A DNA stretch of 64,000 bases from Pedobacter endophyticus (GTDB lineage: Bacteria; Bacteroidota; Bacteroidia; Sphingobacteriales; Sphingobacteriaceae), in NCBI RefSeq assembly GCF_015679185.1, contig NZ_CP064939.1, positions 806,001 through 870,000 on the forward strand. Direction: 5' to 3'. Made by a program: the position numbers and the translations under genes. How positions within the stretch are numbered: position 1 is the first letter of the stretch; each line of letters begins with the position of its first letter. The notes under the pieces were generated by a model. That model saw nothing but the letters and a program-made list of their open reading frames with translations, was not told the DNA's origin and did not search any database. Positions 17,981 through 25,429 of this stretch are shown one piece after another.

Positions 17981-18018
17981 AAAAAAAGGGGACTTTCTGT
18001 TAAGAAAATCCCCTTTTA
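17981..18018 (-). terminator. terminator after the lmo0937-like gene
   Basis: On the minus strand AAAAGGGGA and TCCCCTTTT pair around a 20-base loop and run into seven U residues. It lies about 55 bases past the stop at 18072. Confidence 0.75.
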
Positions 18019-18071
18019 AGTTCTATCGATCTTTAAGTAATCCTACTAATCAATATTGCTCGTTCTATATC

Positions 18072-18230
18072 TTACGCCGCTCTGCCAATTACTTTAAGCA
18101 AGATTGCGATAACTGCAATAACCAATAAAACATGGATTATACCGCCCACATCGCCGAAGCCGTGGAACACAAATCCGATCACCCATAATATTACCAATAC
18201 TACTGCGACTAAATACAATAAATTTCCCAT
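18072..18230 (-). CDS. lmo0937-family small membrane protein (DUF5670-like), 52 aa
   Basis: Minus-strand reading from the ATG at 18230 gives MGNLLYLVAVVLVILWVIGF, then VFHGFGDVGGIIHVLLVIAV and IAILLKVIGRAA, stopping with TAA at 18072. Two hydrophobic segments with a short G-rich turn match the small lmo0937 family found across Bacteroidota and Firmicutes, whose role is unknown (often stress-associated). Its own terminator follows. Confidence 0.85.
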   Translation of the reverse strand: MGNLLYLVAVVLVILWVIGFVFHGFGDVGGIIHVLLVIAVIAILLKVIGRAA

Positions 18231-18352
18231 AGTGTTAATTTTTTAAGTAAATGTTGAAGTATTAACACAGTGACCAAACTTTTGTTTAAAAAATGTAAAT
18301 TATATTTTTAAACGACTGTTTCACAGTACCTTGAATTTAAAAATAAGAACAC

Positions 18353-18389
18353 AAAAAAACCGCTTAACAAAAGCTAAGCGGTTTTTATA
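18353..18389. terminator. bidirectional terminator downstream of DUF2795 gene
   Basis: AACCGCTTA and TAAGCGGTT pair around ACAAAAGC, with A-runs on the left and T-runs on the right, so it can work in both directions. It serves the minus-strand gene ending at 18401. Confidence 0.85.
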
Positions 18390-18400
18390 GGTTGTAATGG

Positions 18401-18622
18401 CTAGTATTCATCCTCGTTAAAAAAGAAGTCTTCTTTAGTAGGATAATCAGGCCATATCTCTTCGATGGTTTCGTAAGGTTCGCCATCATCTTCTAATGCC
18501 TGTAGGTTTTCGATAACTTCAACAGGGGCACCAGAACGAATACCGTAATCAATTAATTCGTCTTTAGTTGCAGGCCATGGAGCGTCTTCCAGGTGCGATG
18601 CCAATTCTAATGTCCAATACAT
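18401..18622 (-). CDS. DUF2795 domain protein, 73 aa
   Basis: A short acidic protein beginning MYWTLELASHLEDAPWPATK and continuing DELIDYGIRSGAPVEVIENL. This is highly characteristic of a small DUF2795 protein widely conserved in Bacteroidota. Function is unknown. It ends in a strongly acidic tail (FFFNEDEY). Standing alone with its own terminator, it appears to be monocistronic. Confidence 0.88.
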   Translation of the reverse strand: MYWTLELASHLEDAPWPATKDELIDYGIRSGAPVEVIENLQALEDDGEPYETIEEIWPDYPTKEDFFFNEDEY

Positions 18623-18706
18623 ATATTCAATCTATTAAATTCTTGCTTTTAACAATGCGCAAAGTATATTAAAATTTTTGAGCAAAACAAACTTATTTTT
18701 CAACTA

Positions 18707-19255
18707 TTAAATTCGGGGAATCCAAATGTTCTCTGCTGCGCCGAAATCCTTATTCAGTTTTCGTGCCAAAACGAATAAATAATCGCTCAAACGGTTCAAA
18801 TAAACTGTTACACGCTCATCTACAAAGCTATTTTCTGCAAGTTCGACAGTTAAGCGCTCGGCACGCCGGCATACACACCTAGCAATATGGCAGTAAGAAA
18901 CAATGGTATTTCCGCCGGGCAAAACAAAGTGCTTCAACTCGGGCAGCTGCGCATTCATTGCGTCCATCTCATTTTCGAGAAAAGTAATGTCTTCGTCGTT
19001 CAAATCAGGGATTTTCATTTTTGAACGCTCGGGATCCGCGGCAAGCGATGAACCAATGGTAAATAACCGATCTTGAATTTCCTTTAAAACAGATTGATAG
19101 CTGGGATCGATCGGCTGGCACCTAATTAAACCAATATGCGAGTTCAGCTCATCTACCGTTCCGTAGGTTTCAATGCGCAAATGAAACTTTGGCACCCGCG
19201 TACCGCCAATTAACGAGGTTTGACCTTTATCTCCGGTCTTGGTGTAAATCTTCAT
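18707..19255 (-). CDS. ATP:cob(I)alamin adenosyltransferase (PduO type)
   Basis: Makes adenosylcobalamin by moving the adenosyl group of ATP to cob(I)alamin. The 182-residue protein begins MKIYTKTGDKGQTSLIGGTR, the ATP-binding N-terminal motif of the PduO/MMAB family. It continues with RIETYGTVDELNSHIGLIRC and has the conserved CRRAERL motif near residue 134. Length fits the family. No cobalamin-dependent enzyme is adjacent. Confidence 0.95.
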   Translation of the reverse strand: MKIYTKTGDKGQTSLIGGTRVPKFHLRIETYGTVDELNSHIGLIRCQPIDPSYQSVLKEIQDRLFTIGSSLAADPERSKMKIPDLNDEDITFLENEMDAMNAQLPELKHFVLPGGNTIVSYCHIARCVCRRAERLTVELAENSFVDERVTVYLNRLSDYLFVLARKLNKDFGAAENIWIPRI

Positions 19256-19423
19256 GTTTTAAGGTAAAAGGTTTAAGGTAAAAGGCGTAAGGTTTAAGGC
19301 GTAGGGTCTTAAAGACTTAAATTTAACGCTAAAGGGGTCGAAGTTTTATGATAATACGCGTAAGGCGCAGGCCTCAAAGCCGTAAACCCTCTACCCTATA
19401 TTTCATACCCTCTACCCTAAACC
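19256..19423. repeat. degenerate AAGGTAAAAGG / CCCTAAACCC micro-repeats
   Basis: A short gap made of imperfect copies of 'aaggtttaaggcgtaagg' on the left and 'accctctaccctaaaccc', its inverse, on the right. It is probably slippage-derived and could form a loose hairpin between the two genes. Confidence 0.6.
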
Positions 19424-20182
19424 CTAACTAATTTTTTCCCAGTCGCTGCCACTGTCTTTTAGTGCCTGCAGTCGCGGCGAAACGCTCTTAACATCGGTGT
19501 TCACGTAATCGTTTTCAATTAAGCCATCCCGCATACGCACAATTCGGTGGGCGTGTTGGGCAATATCTTCCTCGTGGGTAACCAAAATGATGGTGTTTCC
19601 TTTGCTATGAATTTCTTCGAGCAAGCCCATAATTTCGATTGAAGTTTTGGTATCTAAGTTACCTGTGGGCTCATCGGCAAGTATAATCGACGGATCGTTG
19701 ATTAAGGCACGGGCTACGGCAACACGCTGACGTTGTCCACCAGAAAGTTCATTCGGTTTATGGTCCATTCTATTTCCCAGGCCAACGTTTTCTAAGGCTT
19801 TAGCTGCCCTGGTTTCGCGGTCTTTCTTACTATTACCAGCGTAAATCAGGGGCAATGCTACATTATCTAACGAGGTTGAGCGGGGTAGTAAATTAAAGGT
19901 TTGGAAAACGAAACCAATTTCCTGATTTCTTACCTCGGCCAAGGCATCATCGCTCATGTGGCTCACATTGGTGCCGTTTAGGATGTAAGTTCCGGTTGTG
20001 GGCGTATCTAAACAACCCAAAATATTCATCAGCGTCGATTTTCCTGATCCCGAAGGACCCATTAAAGCAACGAACTCACCTTTATTGATATCTAAAGAAA
20101 CCGATTTTAAAGCATGGATAACTTCTGATCCGATTACGTATTTACGGCCAATTTCTTTAATGGTAATTAGGGGTTTCTCCAT
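19424..20182 (-). CDS. ABC transporter ATP-binding protein (LolD/MacB-like)
   Basis: A 252-residue ATPase with Walker [10 protein letters not shown] (about 42-50), Q-loop [13 protein letters not shown], signature LSGGQRQR (about 144-151), Walker [13 protein letters not shown] and H-loop LVTHEE. This is the class that partners FtsX/MacB-like permeases for lipoprotein release or efflux. No permease lies beside it here, so its partner must be encoded elsewhere. The C-terminus has a 20-residue extension ending [10 protein letters not shown]. Confidence 0.93.
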   Translation of the reverse strand: MEKPLITIKEIGRKYVIGSEVIHALKSVSLDINKGEFVALMGPSGSGKSTLMNILGCLDTPTTGTYILNGTNVSHMSDDALAEVRNQEIGFVFQTFNLLPRSTSLDNVALPLIYAGNSKKDRETRAAKALENVGLGNRMDHKPNELSGGQRQRVAVARALINDPSIILADEPTGNLDTKTSIEIMGLLEEIHSKGNTIILVTHEEDIAQHAHRIVRMRDGLIENDYVNTDVKSVSPRLQALKDSGSDWEKIS

Positions 20183-20297
20183 GTTTTTTCTTTTTTAGAC
20201 ACGCACAAAGGTGAAGATGTTACATCGGGCAATGATAATATTAACAACGAAGCGCCGGGTGACGGAAACAACAACTCCCCTCGCCACAATTTGATTG

Positions 20298-20588
20298 TTA
20301 TTTCTCGATAATTTTGGGAACCATAAAAAAGCGATCGTTATGTTTTGCCGCGTTCTTCAAACCGTCGAAAGTCGAAATTTCCTGTTTCACCACGTCTTCA
20401 CGCCAAACATTGGTCGCTTCATTCATATAAACCAGCGGCTTAACATTTGAAGTATCAAGTTCGTTCAGTTTCTCCATGAACGATAAAATCTTGTTCATTT
20501 CAGGGATCAGTGCATCAACCTCTTTTTCGTCGATATGGATGCGGGCCAAATCGGCTATTTTATATATCGTTTTTTCGTCTAAATTCAT
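20298..20588 (-). CDS. gatC: Asp/Glu-tRNA amidotransferase subunit GatC
   Basis: Small subunit that stabilises GatA in the tRNA-dependent amidotransferase. The 96-residue protein starts MNLDEKTIYKIADLARIHID and contains the family core EMNKILSFMEKLNELDTSNV followed by KPL. The C-terminal AAKHNDRFFMVPKIIEK is diagnostic. I start at the ATG at 20588, one base from the stop of the acyltransferase gene (20590). An upstream ATG at 20609 would add seven residues that overlap that gene. Confidence 0.94.
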   Translation of the reverse strand: MNLDEKTIYKIADLARIHIDEKEVDALIPEMNKILSFMEKLNELDTSNVKPLVYMNEATNVWREDVVKQEISTFDGLKNAAKHNDRFFMVPKIIEK

Positions 20589-20589
20589 G

Positions 20590-21321
20590 CTATACCAGCT
20601 TACTATCAATCAATTGGAAAACCTTTTCTTTCAATACATCCGAATCTTCGATGGCTAAAACTGCCGTATTGATTGGCTTGTGGACGTAAATATCGCAAAT
20701 TCCCGGCTTACTTCCATACTTTGCGCCGTCGTCCCAGTTTATTTTCCACACATTTGTTATACTTACCGGCACCAACTGAATATTCTTTTCGATGGCCAAA
20801 CGGAAAGGACCATTCTTAAATTCGCACAACTTTGGCGGATAATGATCGTCAATTTTTCCTTCCGGGAAGATGATCAGGCTCATGCCCTTTTCCAAATTTT
20901 CGCCGGCCTTTTTAAACGCCCGAAATGCCGACATCTTGCTCTCGCGGTTTACCGCAAGGTCGATCGTTTTAAAAAATATCCCTAAAACCGGATTATTGCG
21001 CAACTCCTCTTTTCCCATAAAATGATACTTTCCACTGCACATAATGCAGAAGATCATGATATCGAGATTGGAGCTGTGGTTTGCGCAATAAATGTACGTT
21101 TGGTCATCGCTAAGCCTTTCTTCAAAGGTAAACGAAAAATAAACGCCCGAAAAAAAGCTGCTGAGAAAGCTGTTTGCTTTTCTGCAAAAGTTGAGTAACC
21201 CGTAATACTTCTCGTTACGAGAAAACAGGTAATAAAAAGGATAAAAAAGGGCAAAAAGAAGGAATATCAAAAACAGAAACCAAACTCTGTGCGCTTGTCG
21301 TAGAAAATGAACCATAACCAT
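20590..21321 (-). CDS. 1-acyl-sn-glycerol-3-phosphate acyltransferase (PlsC family)
   Basis: Adds the second acyl chain in phosphatidic acid synthesis. The 243-residue protein has a hydrophobic N-terminus (VWFLFLIFLLFALFYPFYYL), the catalytic NHSSNLD (HX4D) motif at about residue 80, and FPEGKI at about 155, which matches the lysophosphatidic acid binding block. It is tightly coupled to gatC, whose start lies next to this gene's stop. Confidence 0.93.
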   Translation of the reverse strand: MVMVHFLRQAHRVWFLFLIFLLFALFYPFYYLFSRNEKYYGLLNFCRKANSFLSSFFSGVYFSFTFEERLSDDQTYIYCANHSSNLDIMIFCIMCSGKYHFMGKEELRNNPVLGIFFKTIDLAVNRESKMSAFRAFKKAGENLEKGMSLIIFPEGKIDDHYPPKLCEFKNGPFRLAIEKNIQLVPVSITNVWKINWDDGAKYGSKPGICDIYVHKPINTAVLAIEDSDVLKEKVFQLIDSKLV

Positions 21322-21450
21322 CCAAAAATAAAAAATCCCTTCACAATATCAATTTATCTGTTCTGTTTTTGTAGCAGACGAAATAAGATGATGTTATTAC
21401 CGGCTAAGAAAAATTTACGGAATGAGCAGGCCGATAAAAATTGCCTACAT

Positions 21451-21462
21451 CTTATGCATAAG
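21451..21462. promoter_or_regulatory. palindrome CTTATGCATAAG upstream of trpS
   Basis: A perfect 12-bp palindrome 30 bases before the trpS start. The TAATTTCG around 21477 is one mismatch from the Bacteroidota -7 consensus. A binding protein is not known and the site may be incidental. Confidence 0.25.
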
Positions 21463-21491
21463 AAGCTTTTTATTTTTAATTTCGTGCCATT

Positions 21492-22490
21492 ATGAAAGAA
21501 ACAGTGGTTAGCGGTATTCGCTCAACGGGAAAATTACATTTAGGGAACTATTACGGCGCAGTAAAAAACTTTGTGCAAATGCAAAACGATTATAATTGCT
21601 ACTTTTTTATCGCCGATTTACACTCACTAACAACCCACCCTACCCCTGCCGATTTACATGGAAATATTAAGCATGTGCTGGTAGAATATTTAGCAAGCGG
21701 AATTGATCCTGAAAACAGCACCATTTATATTCAAAGCGATGTTCCGGAAATTGCCGAGCTCTATTTGTACCTGAATATGAATGCCTATATGGGCGAATTG
21801 GAGCGCAGTACTTCATTTAAAGATAAAGTGAGGGCAAACCCGGATAATGTAAATGCCGGATTGTTAACCTACCCGGTGCTAATGGCCGCCGATATTTTAA
21901 TTCATAAGGCTACAAAGGTTCCGGTTGGGAAAGACCAGGAACAGCATTTGGAAATGGCCCGTACTTTTGGCAACCGTTTCAACCGATTGTATAACACCGA
22001 ATATTTTGCTGAGCCTTACGCCTTTACTTATGCCGACAAACTGGTAAAAGTGCCGGGATTGGATGGAAAAGGCAAAATGGGCAAATCTGAAGGCGAAGGC
22101 AATGCGGTTTACTTGTCTGATGATCCCGAAACGATTCGTAAAAAGGTAATGAGAGCCGTTAGCGATGCTGGCCCGACCGAAGAAAACCAGGCCAAACCAG
22201 AGCCCATTCAAAATCTTTTCGACTTAATGAAAGTGGTTTCAAGCGCTGATACACACCAGCATTTCGACGACTTGTATAACAAAATGCAGATCCGTTATGG
22301 CGATTTTAAGAAACAACTGGCCGAAGATATGATTATTGCAACGGCGCCGATGCGCGAGCGCATTCAGGATATTGCCAAAGATGATTCTTACTTGAGGCAG
22401 GTGGCCAAGCATGGTGCCTTAAAGGCTCGCGAAAGCGCACAGAAAACCATTAAACAAGTACGCAGTTTAATAGGTTTCAAAAGTTTTTAA
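21492..22490 (+). CDS. trpS: tryptophanyl-tRNA synthetase
   Basis: Class I aminoacyl-tRNA synthetase, 332 residues. Starts MKETVVSGIRSTGKLHLGNY with the HIGH-equivalent HLGN, and has KMGKSEG (KMSKS-equivalent) near residue 195. YPVLMAADILIHKATKVPVG is the Trp-binding region and DQEQHLEMAR follows it. Length is usual for bacterial TrpS. It is the first gene of a plus-strand pair with the deoxynucleoside kinase. Confidence 0.97.
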   Translation: MKETVVSGIRSTGKLHLGNYYGAVKNFVQMQNDYNCYFFIADLHSLTTHPTPADLHGNIKHVLVEYLASGIDPENSTIYIQSDVPEIAELYLYLNMNAYMGELERSTSFKDKVRANPDNVNAGLLTYPVLMAADILIHKATKVPVGKDQEQHLEMARTFGNRFNRLYNTEYFAEPYAFTYADKLVKVPGLDGKGKMGKSEGEGNAVYLSDDPETIRKKVMRAVSDAGPTEENQAKPEPIQNLFDLMKVVSSADTHQHFDDLYNKMQIRYGDFKKQLAEDMIIATAPMRERIQDIAKDDSYLRQVAKHGALKARESAQKTIKQVRSLIGFKSF

Positions 22491-22577
22491 TTTAAAATAG
22501 ATTGGAGAAGCTAGATTGGAGATTTGAGACCAATCTCAAATCTCACGTCTCAAATCTCAAATCTCACATCTAAAAGT

Positions 22578-23192
22578 ATGCACATAGCAATCGTAGGAAA
22601 TATTGGCGCTGGTAAAACCACTTTAACTGGCTTATTGGCAAAAAATTATGGATGGGAAGCTTTATACGAAGCTGTAGACAACAACCCCTATCTGGAAGAT
22701 TTTTATAGCGACATGAAACGCTGGAGCTTTAACCTTCAAATCTACTTTTTAAACAGCCGCTTCCAACAAATCACTGATATTGAAGTAAATAAACGCAATG
22801 TTATTCAGGATAGGACGATTTACGAGGACGCGCACATTTTTGCAGAAAACCTGCACGATATGGCTTTGATGACCACTCGAGATCATGATAATTACCGGGC
22901 TATTTTCGATAACATCACCTCGTTTATCAAACCTCCTGATTTACTAGTTTACCTTCGTGCTTCTGTGCCTACATTGGTAAACAATATTCAACGTCGCGGC
23001 CGTGAGTATGAAGCAGGCATCAGAATCGATTATTTATCTAAACTGAATGAAAAATACGAAGCCTGGATAAAGGGTTACAAACTGGGCAAATTATTGATTT
23101 TAGATAAAGACAAGCTCGATTTCACAAATAATCCGGAAGATTTGGGAACGGTTATTCAAGCAATCGAAGCTGAAATAAACGGATTGTTTTAA
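22578..23192 (+). CDS. deoxynucleoside kinase family protein
   Basis: Phosphorylates deoxynucleosides for salvage. I start at ATG 22578, giving 204 residues: MHIAIVGNIGAGKTTLTGLL with the P-loop GNIGAGKT at 7-14. DRTIYEDAHIF carries the DR(S/T) motif near 80 and RRGREYEAGI is the lid region. An in-frame ATG at 22524 would add 18 residues that are translated from a 'tctcaaatc' micro-repeat, so it is unlikely to be the true start. Confidence 0.92.
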   Translation: MHIAIVGNIGAGKTTLTGLLAKNYGWEALYEAVDNNPYLEDFYSDMKRWSFNLQIYFLNSRFQQITDIEVNKRNVIQDRTIYEDAHIFAENLHDMALMTTRDHDNYRAIFDNITSFIKPPDLLVYLRASVPTLVNNIQRRGREYEAGIRIDYLSKLNEKYEAWIKGYKLGKLLILDKDKLDFTNNPEDLGTVIQAIEAEINGLF

Positions 23193-23198
23193 GGTAGT

Positions 23199-23300
23199 TT
23201 GGGAGTTGGCAATTGAGAGTTGGGAGTTGAGAGTTGGGAGTTGGCGATTGGGAGTTGGGAGTTGGGAGTTGGGAGTTGAGAGTTGGGAGTTGGCAATGAG
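23199..23300. repeat. degenerate GTTGGGAGTTG micro-repeat tract
   Basis: About a dozen imperfect copies of 7-8 base units (gttgggagttgg / gagttgagagttggg). A related tract built from 'caatctcaaatctcacgtct' lies at 22530-22570, upstream of the kinase start. Both look like replication-slippage products and have no coding signal. Confidence 0.8.
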
Positions 23301-23381
23301 CAATTAAACAATTAACCAATTCTGCGATTGAAACAATTTACCTAGTCTCTTCAACTTAAAGAAAATTTGTAGTTTTGATTT

Positions 23382-23924
23382 ATGAGAAAATTACTGCTCT
23401 TCGTTGTTTTTAGTGCTTTATTTGCCGTTTCCTGCAATACGGATAGCAAAAAAGAAGCTGATGGGATCGAATTTAAGAACGTAGACCAGCGCATGGCTAA
23501 GTCTTTTTCGGATTTGGCGACGCTTGATACTTTCAAATTAGAATTAACAGGAAGAAAACCCGAAGAAATGGTGTTCAACTTCACCATCAAAAACGCTAAA
23601 GGGGCCGAAATATACAACACCAAAATAAAGGGTACCGATTTGCTCGGAAGTACCGACCCAAATGTCGATTTATCGAAAGAGAAAGACCAGATCGTTTTCT
23701 TAAAAACTATTGCCGATAACTTTTTTGCTGAGGATAATTTTTTAGAGCCAGCGGTATTACCGGATAATGAGGCCGACAACTATGTACCGGATAAAGGACT
23801 TTACGAGGAACTCAAAAAATCTGAATTGAACGGTTTCAAATATCGCCTGGGCAAAGAAAATAATATCTATATTGCCTGGAGTGAAAAAGATAAAAAGGTA
23901 AAAATCTATTACAAGTGTTGTTAG
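23382..23924 (+). CDS. hypothetical lipoprotein, 180 aa
   Basis: The signal MRKLLLFVVFSALFAVSCNT gives a lipobox Cys at about residue 18. The mature protein is highly charged (Lys/Glu/Asp rich) and shows no domain I recognise; motifs such as LYEELKKSELNGFKYRLGKE indicate mixed helix and strand. It stands alone on the plus strand. Function is unknown. Confidence 0.75.
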   Translation: MRKLLLFVVFSALFAVSCNTDSKKEADGIEFKNVDQRMAKSFSDLATLDTFKLELTGRKPEEMVFNFTIKNAKGAEIYNTKIKGTDLLGSTDPNVDLSKEKDQIVFLKTIADNFFAEDNFLEPAVLPDNEADNYVPDKGLYEELKKSELNGFKYRLGKENNIYIAWSEKDKKVKIYYKCC

Positions 23925-24139
23925 TGTTATTAACGATGCTTTGTTAGACTGAGCGAGTCGAAGCCTATCGCATTGGCCTTAACTCCGCTTAGGGCGACAC
24001 TTATTAACGACATTTTACACAGATAAAGGCGCTTAATGCAATTGTAAACCCAATCATTCTAATATCCCTCAATTTCAACATGATATGTTCAAGTTGATCT
24101 ACCTTAAAACATCCCATTAAAAATTATAACAAAAACACA

Positions 24140-24523
24140 ATGGGAAAATTAACAGCTATTGAAATCCACGAAATTTTAAATAAACACAATGTTGAGCTAG
24201 CTCCAACGCAGGCCAAACTTTCAATACCTATTATCAACAGAATTTATAAAAAAATGGTTCTTGGGATAGACTTTAACAAGATTAAAGTTTGTGGTAAATT
24301 AATAATAGATGGTCATCATAGGTATGTAAGCTCCATTATAGCCAACATTGAAATCGGAAAAACCAAAACCCGGAAAAACAAGGCAACAATAATGTATAAA
24401 TGGAGCGAAGTGAAGTTTGTTACTACAGATTGGGACCGTGCCAGCAAAATAAAAAGAATAAATTTAATGGATGCTAAGTACAACGACATCCCTCTGGAAA
24501 AGATCGTCGAAATGACGAAATAA
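24140..24523 (+). CDS. ParB-like nuclease-domain-type small protein, 127 aa
   Basis: A basic 127-residue protein. The segment INRIYKKMVLGIDFNKIKVC, GKLIIDGHHRYVSSIIANIE resembles the ParB/Srx core (xxxDGHHRxxA), which in ParB-like proteins binds nucleotide or DNA. The gene ends 16 bases before a HAD-like gene on the same strand, so the two probably form a two-gene unit. No partition locus is nearby and the role is unknown. Confidence 0.6.
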   Translation: MGKLTAIEIHEILNKHNVELAPTQAKLSIPIINRIYKKMVLGIDFNKIKVCGKLIIDGHHRYVSSIIANIEIGKTKTRKNKATIMYKWSEVKFVTTDWDRASKIKRINLMDAKYNDIPLEKIVEMTK

Positions 24524-24539
24524 AACGTAAATTTGAGTT

Positions 24540-25001
24540 ATGCTTTTATTACTGGATATTGACGGAGTGATGGTGCCTGCTAACTCGTGGAGAAGACCTG
24601 AGATTTTAGAGGATGGCTTTGTTGAGTTTAGTCCGAAAGCAATTGAAGCCCTGAATAAAATTCTTAAAGAACACGTTTTTGAAATCGTTTTAACAACCTC
24701 GCATAAATTTAAATACACTTTGGCCGATTGGCGGGAGATTTTTAATAAGAGGGGTGTTAATGTAAATACGGTAAAAAGGCTAAACGATAATACCAACAAC
24801 CTCAATAAAAAAAACGAAATCATTAATTGGTTCAACACCAAAGCAGATCTCGATAACTTTATTATTTTAGATGACGACAAATCGTTAAACGACTTACCCG
24901 CACTCATTAAAAGTCGGTTGGTACAAACAAGTGCCTCTGTTGGTTTAACGCAAGACATTGCCGATGAGGTAATAGCGCTTGCAAATCCCAACCTGGTTTA
25001 A
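24540..25001 (+). CDS. HAD-superfamily protein related to Swiss-Army-Knife RNA-repair HAD domains
   Basis: A 153-residue protein starting MLLLLDIDGVMVPANSWRRP. DIDGV is the HAD motif I (nucleophile Asp 6, acid/base Asp 8). VLTTSHK is motif II, a Lys in LNKKNEIINWF fits motif III, and FIILDDDKSLNDL provides motif IV acidic residues. The compact fold and DxDGV start fit the HAD_SAK group associated with nucleic-acid end processing. With the ParB-like gene just upstream, a nucleic-acid or nucleotide substrate is suggested, not shown. Confidence 0.75.
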   Translation: MLLLLDIDGVMVPANSWRRPEILEDGFVEFSPKAIEALNKILKEHVFEIVLTTSHKFKYTLADWREIFNKRGVNVNTVKRLNDNTNNLNKKNEIINWFNTKADLDNFIILDDDKSLNDLPALIKSRLVQTSASVGLTQDIADEVIALANPNLV

Positions 25002-25429
25002 GTATACGACATTTCAGAATCAAGCCAGCAATGACAGCGGAAGTTTTGTCGTGCTGAGTGTTCATTTTCCGAAAAAAAATCAATAGCAGTGACGTTAATG
25101 GCGGAAAAAATCTTAAGCGTCCTGGTTAACCGCCTCGTCACTCTGTCACGTACGTGCGGGATTAGCGTCTTTATAGCAAGAAAGGTGCTGATCTCGAAGC
25201 TTCGGGACAGCATGGCGACCGTTGGTATCTTATTCTGAATTACCAATCAATTTATTTCTAAGCATTTATAAATAATGATGACAGCGTGGGCTACTTCACC
25301 TCTACCAACTTAATCTATCCTTCACCTTTTTAAAAATAAACCTCATATTACTTGGATAACTAAATAAATAGTTTTAACTTCACTTAATCAAGCCAAACAA
25401 ACTATTTATTAACGTTTCTTTAACAAAGC
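25002..25429. other. intergenic region before the barrel gene
   Basis: 428 bases. Apart from the 12-bp inverted repeat at 25363-25410 (listed separately), I see no gene, terminator or dispersed repeat of note. A minus-strand open frame at 24998-25246 has no coding signs. Confidence 0.5.
25363..25410 (+). promoter_or_regulatory. 12-bp inverted repeat in the leader of the barrel gene
   Basis: AATAAATAGTTT (25363-25374) and AAACTATTTATT (25399-25410) are perfect inverted complements separated by 24 bases and ending 19 bases before the ATG at 25430. It could be a leader hairpin or a dyad operator. Nothing identifies a ligand or protein. Confidence 0.35.

Noticed and set aside
24998..25246. 82-residue minus-strand frame
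   Set aside because: No recognisable domain, no start context and atypical composition. It lies in an ordinary intergenic gap.
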